Source: Clonostachys chloroleuca (lineage: Eukaryota; Ascomycota; Sordariomycetes; Hypocreales; Bionectriaceae). From it: 64,000 bases of DNA. The stretch lies in contig JBANAY010000004.1 of assembly GCA_037952775.1 (NCBI GenBank), forward strand, positions 11,036,001 through 11,100,000, in the 5' to 3' direction. Positions 10,719-22,014 of the stretch are shown here, in pieces (the stretch's first letter is position 1; every line of letters begins with the position of its first letter). Both the position numbers and the translations under genes were made by a program. The notes under the pieces are model-generated. The model saw nothing but the letters and a program-made list of their open reading frames with translations. It was not told where the DNA came from and made no database searches.

Positions 10719-13700
10719 TGCGAGTTTGCCTTAATAGGTAAGTGATTAATGCTGAGCACAAATGATAAATGAAAACTGACAAGTCTTAGGCGCCAAGAAT
10801 ATGCGTGTCTTATTAACTTGTACAAATAATGAACTTCTCAGACGCCCAATTCGATCGCACTGGCCGTTCATGTTCTCTATGGAACGCGCGGTCATCTGCC
10901 CAGCGAAGGTCACTACCGCTGGTCTAGATTCAATATTCTCAATGGTATTGAGAGACCATCTCCGATAATCCCACTACTAGTTCATCCGTTTAGGGGACGG
11001 CCCGCAGCCTAGATCGCCTCGACGGCAGCTGACCGTGCCGTCGCTGCGGCTTGAAGTGGGCCTCAGCCACCATGAACGTCGAACAAAAATCAATCCCGAG
11101 GTCTCATTGATGGCAAATGAGGGGTAAAGCAATAATTCCAGACCATTTTGCTCTGCCTCGACTTGATAGATTCCAGTTGCATGGAGATTCTAGAAAGGCC
11201 TGGCCAAAGCAGACAATGAGGCCGATGCGACCCAACAGTTAAGTTCAAGACTCGCTGACCAAAAATGCCCCGCCAAGTGGCGAGGTACATGTTAAAGTTC
11301 TCGCTCGCCAATTGTGATGGCATAACAAGAGATATAGACCAGGCAACCTGAAAAACATGTAGTAGTCAGTATTATTCTTATTGCTTTTAATGATGCAGCG
11401 AATATTGCAATAATAATCGAGGAGCCTACTAGTAGTAGCGCACTTGGCCACATCAAACTCTCAAGAGTTACCCTATACCTAGATATCTGCTCCTTGCCCC
11501 TATATGTTGGTAAAGAATAGCCTGCAGTTATTTCATATCTAAACTAGAAATTTACCTCTAGAATTAATCCTTCATTTTTCCTGCAGACCTTTTATCGCTC
11601 TTGAACAACCTGCCATGTGCACAACGCGACAGAAACCAACTTATGAGTTTTCAGCTCATGTTGTCTCACCACAAAACTTTAATACATATCAGATGTGATC
11701 GTCTTTATTTTATTTAACCAAGCAAAGAGACTAAGAGTACTTGAAGAATGTTATGCGAAGATGAATATCTTGGGCCTTCAACTTAGATATTAGATTTAGT
11801 AGTTCTCTCTAAGAAAATAATTGCCGTGCCGCGAAAGACGAACAGTCCTTGTTAAGCCCTAGAACATACTGGCAATTCATCTTTATTACGTTTAAACTAC
11901 CACAACCTGCCTACTTACAACCCGCCTAGCATGGGTGGGAGTTACCTTAATACTTGTTTACTGTTACTCTCAGGCCTCATCGCGTCGAGTGCAGTAGTTC
12001 ATGTTGATGAGACGCGCCAAGCGAAAACACTTATTCATCCCACTTATTATGCACCCAAAAAGGCAAATTGTCGGTATTCTCTACCTTCTTGGCCCTCCAC
12101 CTGCCCATCATGTCGCGCAACCAAGTTGCCAAGGTAGTGGAGCAGGCTTCATGTGTGGACTTTCTGAAGTCCCGCTAATAAAGCACGCCAACGACCAGCC
12201 ACAGGGGCAATGACATCATCTAGAAAGCCAATGGAGAATTTTAGACGCTTGCTTGCGTTGGGTGCCGGCGTTCATGTGGATTTCGGCTAGAGCAGGGTCA
12301 ACAAATGGTGGAAAAGGTTCGATGAAGAAAGCTTCCGTTGAAAAAGGTTGGAATCAACAGGCATGAGCCGCTACAAGGATCCTTTAGTGGACCTGAACAC
12401 ACACGGTGCATTGTACTGTTTCGTCCTTGTTTCCCATGGCAGCTGGGCGGTGGGAGTTTCGTACTGGTCCTGCCAAGGGTGGGTGACAGGCAGCAATGAT
12501 TCAGCATCTGATATGAACAGGAGGGGCGTCCTCTCTCATCTATTTTCCCGAATGAGGGAACTCAAGCCGGTGACGTAGGAGCTGCCACGCCCATGTAAAA
12601 ATTCAATTGCGTTTTGGCATCTGATTGCGCCACTGAACTAAGTTCCCCCGAGTTGTTTTCTCGCACGCAAGAGATAAGCTTGAAAGTGGGTTACGGTGCC
12701 ATATTCTGACTTCTGCCATGGTTTGTTAGTCAAGAGATCCAACTATTTAGTAAAAGAAACCTTTCAAGTGGAGCATGTTCTCTTGGTGGCTGGGGATGTT
12801 TGAGAATGTTAGGGCCTGCACATGCGGTAAGACAGAACAGAGGGGCAGCAACTTGTGGATTCTCCGAGCAATACGCCAGGACTCAGATCATCTCTTATGT
12901 CTGGAGGTGTTCTGCGTGCTTGTTGATTCTTAGATGATCTGTCGTCCATGTAAATACAGATGTACAGTTGCATAGGCCAAGACGGAAACTAATGGGGCTA
13001 AAAATCTTCCATTGCCAAATAAGAAAAGCCTCAACAAATTGTGCATGAATCGGCATTCGACTTGCTTCGGAACAAAGAAAAAGCGGAACCCGACCAGGTA
13101 CTTGTGATCACGTGATATTCGCCGGAACGCATAAGCAGGGGAACCTGACTCACAATTGGCCCGAGACGCGTTCAAGCTCCACTAAAAATCTGCTGGGAGG
13201 AACTACACTGTGCGCATCGTCATCGTCAATGACTGCTGCGACGACACAACTCCGGCGTCTCGTCGTACCTCATCCCCAGATGCACGCCATCTCGCACGAA
13301 AGAATCAAACATGATCGATCTCAGAAGGCCAGGATTGTCGTCATCCGGGGAAATGACGGACGATCGGTTCACCAAACAGATTCGCACACCGTTTGACGGC
13401 TGACCCATCGTTTGGCCGTCGCCACCTTCATCCACACATCCTTCACATCAGCTTTTCTGTTACCCACCAGACTATCCTCGCAGCCGTCCATTCATGTTTG
13501 CAATGTGGAGCTTCGTGTTGCTCCGTCTAATATCCCACCACGTTCGGTAGCGTACCCAAGTGGCACGACAACACCAAACCGTCGCCTCGTCTCCCCCTCC
13601 AATGATGTGATTTGTTCTCGCTCAGGGACCAGAAAAGTCCAGGATGTGTCCCCACGCTGTGTCCAATTTGTGGCACCTCCCAGACAGAGCAAAGTCAGCT

Positions 13701-13998
13701 TTGAGGAAAATGCCATGTCAAGGTTTTTCGCCTTTGCTGCCCCAGAATGACTCGAAGTTGCTGTGAATAAAGACCCTGCTCCCCCTCGCGTTTTGCTTTT
13801 CCTTGAGAAACTCTATCCCAAATCAAATCCGCCATCAATCACACCCCGCGACCCCAGATGGGAACTGTTGGGCCCGACTTTTCTTCCTTTTCATCTCCGT
13901 GCATGGGATGCCATCTTACTTACCTACCAGTCTGATCTTCGATACCTCAACGACCACTCCTTTGACAATCTTTGGTATCGAATACCAAGCTTCCCAAA
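10719..13998. other. Long gene-poor stretch upstream of the permease
   Basis: This stretch of 3.3 kb has no convincing gene. An ATG at 11931 opens 68 codons with a hydrophobic N-terminus (YLNTCLLLLSGLIASSAV) that could be a signal peptide, but the rest has no supporting features. GC is about even after 12.9 kb and AT-rich around 11.4-11.9 kb. The 13.4-13.99 kb part is CT-rich and probably holds the promoter and 5' UTR of the permease gene. Confidence 0.5.
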
Positions 13999-15825
13999 AT
14001 GAGCTCCAAGGAGGGCTCTATTGAGCCCAAGACCGTCAACCCCTCAGAGGGCATCATCGGCAATGAAGCTTCTGGAAATTCCGACGGGCTTCATCGCCGC
14101 CTCGACAACCGCCAGATCCAGCTCATCGCCATTGGTGGAACCATCGGTACCGGTGTCTTCGTCGGCATCGGCGCCGGCCTCGCCAAGGGCGGGCCCGGCA
14201 GTCTCCTCGTGTGCACGGCTCTCTACGGCTGCGTCATGGCCCTGGTCAACAACTGCATCGCCGAAATGAACACCTTCATGCCTGTCTCCGGAGGCTTCAT
14301 CCGTCTCGCTGGAGCCTGGGTCGACGACGCCCTGGGGTTCATGGTCGGCTGGAACTACTTCTTCTACGAGGCTCTGCTCATCCCGTTTGAGATCGTGGCC
14401 CTCAATCTCGTGCTGTCTTTCTGGAATGAAAAAGTGACCGAGCCTGGCCCAACGGCCGGTGTGTGCCTTGGTGTCATCATTACATATGGGTAAGGACCAA
14501 AGAAACATTACGCGCGGAGTGCAGGCTTGTGATTCGACTTGTGTGCCCCGTTTTTGGTATCGTTTCTGCTATCTAACCCCCTTCTCTCTCCTGAAGTGTG
14601 ATCGCATACTAAACTGTGGTGATTTTTTTACTCTAGTATACTAAATGTGCTTGCTGTTGGTGTCTTTGGTGAAGCCGAATTTTGGCTGTCTGCCGGCAAA
14701 GTGCTACTGTTCTTCATTCTCTTCGGCTTCACATTTGTGACTATGGTCGGCGGCAACCCCCAGGGCGATGCCTACGGCTTTCGACACTTTCATGGTGCTG
14801 AAAATGCCTTCGCGTCCTTCCGGTCCGAGGGCAATGCCGGCCGCATGGAGGGTTTCATGGGATGTCTTGCCTCCGCTGCCTTCTTCGTCGTCGGTCCCGA
14901 CTACATCTCCATGGTCGCTGCCGAGGCGAAGCACCCCAGCATCTACATCAAGACGGCTTTCAAGACCGTCTACATCCGCTTCGGTATCTTCTTCATCGGC
15001 GCCGCCCTGTCCTGTGGCATTGTCTTGTCTCACACTGACGAGGCTCTCGTCCGCATCAACATTGACGGCGTCGGTGGTGGTACTGCCGCTGCTTCTCCCT
15101 GGGTCATGGCTATGGAGAACATGGGAATCTCCGTTTTGCCTCACGTCGTAAATGCCCTGCTGTTCACCACCATCTACTCCGCCGGAAACACCTACACCTA
15201 CTGTGCCACCCGCTCCCTGTACAGTCTTGCCCTCGAGGGTCGGGCGCCCGCCTTCTTCCGCAAGTGCACCAGCAACGGCGTGCCGATCTACTGCTTCTGC
15301 TTTGTCATGCTGTTCCCCTTCCTCTCGTTCCTCTCGGTGGACAGCGGGTCCGCAAAGGCTCTCAACATCCTCCTCGCCCTCATCACCGGCGGCGGAGTCG
15401 TCGACTACGTCGTCATGTGCATCACCTTTATCTTCTACCACCGTGCCTGCGTCGCCCAGGGCGTTGACCGCAAGAAGCTGCCGTACTACGGGTACTTCCA
15501 ACCCTACGGTGCCTGGGTCGCCCTTGTCCTTCTGGTCATCGTGCTTTACTGCTACGGATACACCGCCTTCGCTCCATGGGACACGGTCACCTTCTTCTCC
15601 AACTACACGATGCAGCTCATCGCGCCCTTCCTCTACCTAGGCTGGAAGTTGTTTAAGAATACGCACATCATCGAACCCCACGAGGCTGATCTTGTCTGGG
15701 ACCGTCCTCTGATCGATGCCTATGAGGCTAGGATGATGATTGAGGAGCCTCCTACCACTTTTGGGCAGGAGATGATGACGCTCTTTGGCCTTAGCAAGGT
15801 TAAGAAGTTGGTGTCAAAAGCATAG
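13999..15825 (+). CDS. Amino-acid permease (APC superfamily, YAT-type)
   Basis: There are two exons, 13999-14489 and 14637-15825, separated by a 147-nt intron (GTAAGG..ATACTAAAC..CTCTAG) that splits a Gly codon and restores TYGILNVLAVGVFGE. The product is 559 residues, the usual length for fungal amino-acid permeases. After a short hydrophilic N-terminus comes the signature TM1 block IAIGGTIGTGVFVGIG, then about 12 hydrophobic segments, including GFMVGWNYFFYEA and the TM6-8 region SAGNTYTYCATRSLYSLALEGRAP. It would import amino acids across the plasma membrane with protons. Substrate cannot be told. The start was chosen as the first ATG before the family N-terminus, in good context (CAAAATGAG). 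The coding DNA is GC-rich at third positions, suggesting good expression. Confidence 0.95.
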
Positions 15826-17142
15826 ATGGGGATGATTTTGCCGTCATCAGAAATTAAGATAGATGTCGCGAGCGCGTGTGCTAAGAAGAATCGACAGACC
15901 GGCTTATTCGATCCACCATCAGACGCGATACCAAGAACGAACTACCGCACCAGCATCGTATCCCTTGAGCGGCTGAAGACGTGAGCAACACCATAAAAGC
16001 TCAGGTACGTACCATGCTCCTCGCGAGAGGTTGACGAGCAACACAGCAGTTCTGCACATGGGGCGACTTTGAGTCAGCTGGGAGGAACAATTTGCGCGTC
16101 ACAAAATACATACCCTAGGGGTAACAAGGCGCTGTGACTGGCCTTTGTCATAGACATAGATTGCACATATATTTCGAGGCGCGTATCAAATACTGCGCGT
16201 TGAATACAGATACCCATTGTTACGTTATGCCAACTTAGTTCTTCCTACAAAAGTGATAGGAAAATGTCTCATCGCGTCGTGGAATCCAAGGATATTATTC
16301 TGCAGTTCATGCCTTTGCCAGGCAACCGTTTCAGCTACACGAAAGCCGGGCTACCAGGGCCAGCAGCAGCCAAAAATAGAGCCAGTACGAAATGGCGGCG
16401 GTCAATCGTTCATTGAAATCGCTCTCGGCCCAACCCAGCAAGAATTCTTAAAAATCTTAACTGACGGGCCGCTCGCCCCGAAATTTGACGATACCAATTG
16501 AGCCCTTTCTGGAGAGACACCATGGGCGAGATAGCCAATCGCGACCCGAATGATTGTTTAGTTTCATCTTTAAAAAGACACAGGGCCCATTTGTACGCTA
16601 TTCCTAGATGCGCCGGAGATGACAGCACGGGCTGACTGGGATCTGTGCTGCCTCCATCTACGAGCGGGAGTGGGGGCCAGAGACACGACCGACAAATCAG
16701 CATCGCGTCCAGTGACCCTGGAAGAGGATCACCAGCCTTTTATCCTCATGCTGGGGTATGCTTGTTTAGTGGGTGAAGCAGCAGAGTGATGATGGTTTGC
16801 CGACACGGCGCGGAGGAGGCCTCAACTCCCCCAGACTCTCAGCTATGGAATTACTGACGATCAGTTTCCCAGAGTATAAGTACTCGGGTTGAGGACATTG
16901 GTTGGGCCTTTATTCTCTCTAAGCATCAGCCGAATTCATTTGGTTCTTACTCACCCACCCTCTTCTTCTCAACACTCAATAGACCTTGCTGTGCAAGTTT
17001 GTTGACTTTTATCAACCCTTTTCCTCTCTTCGATTCTACAGCCTGTTGAAAATTTTCTCTTCCATTTTGAGCATATTTATTCAAAACAACTTTTAATCCT
17101 ACTTTACAACTTTTCTAAACATCTCATCACCCAACAATCACA
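15826..17142. other. Intergenic stretch: permease 3' flank and promoter of the lysine-rich protein gene
   Basis: No gene was seen. The last 270 bases are strongly CT-rich with runs such as CACCCTCTTCTTCTC, typical of promoters and 5' UTRs of highly expressed fungal genes. They lead to the ATG in a CACAATGG context. Confidence 0.6.
16875..16880 (+). promoter_or_regulatory. TATA-like element of the lysine-rich secreted protein gene
   Basis: TATAAG lies about 260 bases before the ATG at 17143 and is followed by a CT-rich stretch, a usual fungal arrangement. The transcription start is not known. Confidence 0.45.
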
Positions 17143-17544
17143 ATGGTCTCCGCCAACTCCCTCTTCGCAGCCCTCATGGGCCTGGCCATGGCCAACCTTG
17201 CCACCGCCTCCCTCAGCAACCCCAGCTCCCAGGCCCAGGCCCTCCAGGCCCGCGCCAACAAGTTCGCCGCCCGCAGCGTCATGTACCGCCGCGGCGAGGA
17301 CGGCGCCCTCCTCCGCCGCAAGATCGCCCAGCGAGCAGTCGAGCCCCGCAAGTGCATGCACAGCTGCTGGAGGAAGGACAAGAAGGACAAGGAGAAGAAG
17401 TCTAAGAGCAAGAAGGAGAAGAAGCTGAGCAAGAAGATCAAGGCTAAGAAGGGCAGCAAGAAGGAGAAGAAGCACAAGAAGGAGAAGAACGAGAAAAAGC
17501 ACAAGAAGGAGAAGGAAGAGAAGGAGGAGGAGGACAGCGAGTAG
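17143..17544 (+). CDS. Small secreted protein with a Lys/Glu-rich tail
   Basis: This is an intronless frame of 133 residues. Residues 1 to about 23 form a signal peptide (hydrophobic SLFAALMGLAMANLATA, cleavage near ATA-S). The middle part carries dibasic sites (YRRGE, LLRRK) suited to Kex2-type processing and two cysteines in CMHSC. From residue about 77 on it is almost only Lys, Glu, Ser and Asp, first strongly basic (KKEKKLSKKIKAKK) and ending acidic (EEKEEEDSE). No family is recognised. The CT-rich leader, GC-rich codons and a good start context suggest strong expression. It may be a cell-wall, nucleic-acid-binding or effector-like protein, which is inference only. A 49-base copy of its 3' end occurs at 21734-21782. 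Confidence 0.8.
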   Translation: MVSANSLFAALMGLAMANLATASLSNPSSQAQALQARANKFAARSVMYRRGEDGALLRRKIAQRAVEPRKCMHSCWRKDKKDKEKKSKSKKEKKLSKKIKAKKGSKKEKKHKKEKNEKKHKKEKEEKEEEDSE

Positions 17545-20255
17545 AGCTCTGAAATGCTCTACTGAGGTCGTTGATTGATTGATCATGGTATGAGACAAGA
17601 CTGTCTTGGTGGTCACATATCACGGCGAATTTTTTTTCTTTTTCTTTTTCTGCCCAGTCTGTTTTCACCTTTTCTTTTGTCTTCTTCCAGGCTGGGTGTT
17701 TTATTTTGCTTTCTATTTCTTTCCTTTGTTTTCTTCTCCATTTATATCAGCATTTTCGAGCGTATTGCATTTGGATTTACGGGTAGATTCTGCTTTTTAT
17801 TCAATAGCAGACCAGGCAGGGACTGGCACTCTCAAGTCCCAACACATCAATAAAGTAAAACTCAATGACTACTTCGCAAGTTTGCCAGAGTAAAAAAAAA
17901 AAAAAAAGAATATATATTAAGCCCCTGCCTCGATTTCTCATGTGTAGCGGGCGACATCAGAACGTTGAGCGCCTGTGTTATCTTAACTGGACGGTTACAT
18001 GGAAGAGTTCAAACCTCCAATGAGATACATCACAAAGTTTGCATCAAGTCGCTTTCAATTCTGAATGAATCCAGGTAGGATCAGAATACGAGAACCCACA
18101 GAAGCGACTTTTCCGAAGGGACTTCAGGGGTCTTTGGTGTGAGACGCGCTGTCAGGCTGTTGCTTGCAACTACTTGACCTTTTTTGAGAGGAAAGATTCG
18201 TATGTATATACTTCATTCATTGGCTCTCGCCGGGTTCATCTCATAGAGTGATAAGTTGGTAGTAAGATCATATGCTTATTTGCATTTCAGCTTTTCCCAC
18301 TTGGTAAACAGTAGTATCGTTATACCGTATTCCAGACCAAAAGGAAACTCAGGATGGAAGAGAGGTATCCATTACTGACCACGACACAATGCAAGCAACG
18401 GCCCACCTCATGTCGATCGGTTGGCTGTTCCTTCGGCCAGAAGGATACATGATACTCATGAAATTCTTGCCGCAACATGTACGTAGCAAAATTCGGCCCT
18501 GTTCAGGGCTATTTTCTGCGGGTTAAGGCAAGCGAGAAGACTGGATCTTGAAAATGTAAGTTCGTCCTGGGTGCTTGTGAGCCATGACCCCTTTTCAGCA
18601 CGAAAGCGGGCTGTTTTTTCTGTTGACCGTAGTAACATTCGACTTCCCGAATACAATCACGCGACACACCAATCACTCCAGAAAGCTGGACCGCCGGATT
18701 TCATCTTGTCCTTTGCATTTCGATGAGCTAAAGATAGCATTCATACTTGGTTACTTCGCCAAGCACCTCGCGTCTCTAGAGTATCATGAGGTCTCTAGAG
18801 TATCTCATGATACACTACTTCGGCACTACGAATGATAAAACCTAGCCGACAATTGAGTACCTTACACGCCAATGTCGCAGTTGCCAAGCAAGGACCCAGA
18901 TGTATCAGCAGAATAACAGCTGCCAACCTACAGTAACATTTACCTCGGTAACAACGACTTGGAAGCTACAGGTACTGCGACTTCGTCTAGCTTGCTCCCA
19001 TCTCGACGAATACAAGGAGCAGGGTGGGTTTGGAAATAGCCACCTGATATCTTCAGAGCCGTGGCGTAGCAGAATCTCTGTTAACGAAAAGACAAATGAA
19101 GTTTGTAGTAACAAAAATCTCGCAAGGGTACGGAGCCTCCTGTTATTCCATCTTCCCTCTATTGTTAATCACAATTCTCCTCTTAGCGCTTTATGCCGTT
19201 CGCCAGACATAGAATCCACCTGGTCCATCGGCCGAGATGTTCAGCGTACTTCAATTCGTTGCCAAGGCCCACGAGGAACTCATATTAATCCCCCATAGAA
19301 TCCGATACAGTCTTCTGGGCGAGGATGCCATTCTTCTTGGCTTCCTCACCTCTGCACACCATCTCCCAGCCCCCTTGCTGTATTTATTAAGCTGGGAATT
19401 TGAATTATTTTGCTTATGTATAGAGTTAATTTCATTTTCTGGATACCTTCCGTAAGCGCAAACCATGATCTCTTCCAGCATGGAAGCTTACCTCGTCTTA
19501 TTTTCGGGCAGCTCGAGTCTAGATATGGTCGCTCCATGAGAAAGGGAAGGTGTTCTTCACGGCGACATGGAAGTGCGCAAGGGGCAGGCCAGAGGGGGGA
19601 TCGATAGGACGAAAGATGACCAGGGCTACAGACTAATTAGATTAATACACGCTTACAGGGCAAAGGTCCCGGATATGTTTCTAGTTTTAAGACAATGATA
19701 TCTGTATCTGTACGGGTTAAACATGGGCTTCAGGTAGAGTAGTAGACCGAACCAGAACACAGCGATGATAAAAGTGTCTTACCTCGTGCATTCAATTCGT
19801 TCTATTGCATGTCACGGCTTCTGCGCTAGGCCCGGGGCTCAGAGAGTGCCGCTCTCTGTGTGCCTTTAAACTCAAATGTGACCCTGGGACCAGTAGTGCA
19901 GCTCAAGCATGGCGGGTTGTTCTGCCTCTCTGTCTCGTTTTTAGCATTGCCCCAGGAGTTACTGGACAGTCGTAAGGCTTGATTATACCGGAGAGAGTTT
20001 GATAGAAAGTTGAAATCAAAGAAGATGTGAGACCCAATAACCCAATACAATGAATACGAAAGGTTAAAAAAAAAAAGCTTCGCCAGCCCAAGGCTGCAGT
20101 TGTATGGAAGAAAATTCTATAAACCTTTATACTGATAACTCACTTACCGTGAGCTGCACGTTGAATAACTATTAAAGCTGCCCTCTTTATCTGGCTTTAT
20201 ACTTATCTTATATTAATCTAAATACCTCAATATACTAACTAGTACTACTAGCCCC
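17545..20255. other. Gene-poor stretch downstream of the lysine-rich protein gene
   Basis: The stretch begins with the T-rich 3' UTR; an AATAAA occurs at 17849-17854, followed by an A15 tract near 17893. After that it holds no gene I can support: open frames are short, without motifs, on both strands. At 20100-20250 the DNA becomes strongly AT-rich. Confidence 0.55.
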
Positions 20256-20563
20256 TTGGCGAGAGTACTGATAGTGATACACCCGCAGCCTTCGATATAT
20301 ACAATCATGATAACGAACGAGATCCCCAGCTCTTTTCTCAAAATTAATGAGATTGCCTACCTAAACATAATAAAGCCTAAGGTTAGCGCCAGCAACCCGA
20401 AGCGTGCTAACTTTGTGCAAGACATCCTTGGGTGTGTGCCCGAGGATGAATTCGATACCAAGGTTATCTCGGTATTGAGGAGCAAGGGTTGAAGTGGTTC
20501 CAGTTCCTCATGTCCAAGGCAGAGTCATTCCAGAAGAATACCATCACTAAGAGGAGCAAGTAG
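20256..20563 (+). pseudogene. Coding-like remnant, unknown
   Basis: A plus-strand frame (AYLNIIKPKVSASNPKRAN, then GCVPEDEFDTKVISVLRS) stops at about 20490. A second frame continues the same style (WFQFLMSKAESFQKNTITK) to TAG at 20561-20563. The charged, helix-like composition suggests the tail of a real protein split by a frameshift. No family is recognised and no upstream part is found. Confidence 0.25.
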
Positions 20564-20894
20564 GGCAGCTGTTGGTACATGAAGGAGGAAAAGAGGGAAG
20601 AAATCAGGGTGCGAAAGAGGATAGCGTTAATAAAAAAAGCTTTTAACCTTTAAACACAATAAAAGACAGCACAGTGAGGGAAGGCTTAATGATGACTCAC
20701 GACACAGCAAAGATCAAGGTTTCGTGCCCGAACAAAGTATTCATCAGCGTTAATCATGCCTCGCCCTCTTCAAATCGAGCTGTGCTTTTCTCATTCGTCA
20801 TTGCTGCCAAGTTTCCCACGCAGCATTTTGCCACTGCAGCGTTATAAGATGGCTGTGTGATTCAGACTCTGCAATTTGATTTACATCGTCCAGG

Positions 20895-21127
20895 TCGTCT
20901 CGTCTCGTCTCGTCTCTTTTTCTTTTTCGTCTACGCCCGATCGTCCGTTGCCAGTCCGTTCGCTGTCGACTTCGATTCAGCCGTTGCTATAATATTGTTG
21001 TTGTTATTTTTATTATTATTGTTATTGTTATTATTATTATTACTCTTCTTCTTCTTCTTCTTCTTCTTCTTCTTCTTCTTCTTCTTCTTCTTCTTCTTCT
21101 TCTTCTTCTTCTTCTTCTTCTTCTTCT
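20895..21127. repeat. Compound microsatellite (GTCTC)n, (TTA/TTG)n, (TTC)n
   Basis: TCGTC/TCTCG pentamers at 20895-20917 are followed at 20994-21042 by TTG/TTA trinucleotides and then by about 28 uninterrupted TTC units at 21043-21127. On the plus strand this creates a meaningless poly-Phe frame. Confidence 0.9.
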
Positions 21128-21576
21128 ATTTTTCTACTATTTTATTCTTCTTTCATATTATGGTTTTGACCTTCTTCACACCCTTGATTCTGTACCACTT
21201 TACCGTTATCAGGGCATCACCACGACGTTATTCATTCCATGATGGAGACCTATGCCCTTTCCACATCTTCTCTAAAGACCGGTAATCTTCACTCATTGAT
21301 TCGTGTCCTCCCTCAAGTTTTATGATGGACTAAATGTGGCTTTATTAGAGACGAATAAAGCGCACAGTTGTGTGGGTATATATCAAATTTGCCTGGCTAA
21401 GTTAAACCAATCAGCCTACCAACCTCAACCTCAGCGAATGATCTGCCATGGATATATATATAGTAATAGAGTAGCTTTCTAGTTATTTAGTGAGAAAAAA
21501 AATGATTAGGAATAAAAAGTTGCCTACCGCCTAGAATCATTAGATCGTATAGCCCATGACAGCCTAGCAGACACCT

Positions 21577-21782
21577 GAGCTCCCGCCCTCACTCTCGCAC
21601 CCCAGAACGAACATGGGCCACAGAATCATTGTGATTGTGCTACTTGTAATTGACACGCAGAAACAGATGGTGGAAAGTTCCGCTATAGCTTGTGATATAC
21701 CAAAGTCATCCTTAATGGGAAGAAGAAGAAGGAGGAGGAGGAGGACAGCGAGTAGAGCTCTGAAATACTCTGCTGAGGTCGT
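21577..21782 (+). other. Chimeric duplicated patch: regulator-gene piece joined to lysine-rich-gene piece
   Basis: Bases 21577-21711 match 25643-25777 (inside the Zn2Cys6 regulator gene) at roughly 88 percent, counting by eye, without gaps and in the same orientation. After about 20 bases of AAG/GGA repeats, bases 21734-21782 match 17523-17571, the end of the lysine-rich protein gene including its TAG and first 3' UTR bases, with two mismatches. Both source loci lie about 4 kb away, on opposite sides. The patch itself has no gene function that I can see. Confidence 0.85.
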
Positions 21783-22014
21783 CTTAGTCTGTTCATAAGT
21801 AACGTCTATGGGTAAGATAATTGATGGCTAAAACAGCCGAAATTGTTGCTAGTCTATGGAGCGTGTATTAATGGCAATGGAAATTGCAGAACAACTCTTG
21901 TTCTTCCCATCGTCAGCGTTGAATGAACTCACAAGGAATAAGGCCCCTGTCCAAGAACCACCTTGAGTTAGATGACCCCGACTTTTCAATTCCCTTTCAT
22001 CAACCTAGCCCCGC
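21783..22014. other. Intergenic stretch before the amine oxidase 3' end
   Basis: Short non-coding interval; nothing recognised. Confidence 0.5.

Noticed and set aside
14704..15501. 265-codon minus-strand frame
   Set aside because: Antisense shadow of the amino-acid permease; Asp/Glu/Gly-rich composition typical of such shadows.
20857..21285. 142-codon frame with a poly-Phe stretch
   Set aside because: It is the plus-strand reading of the TTC microsatellite and has no other protein-like property.
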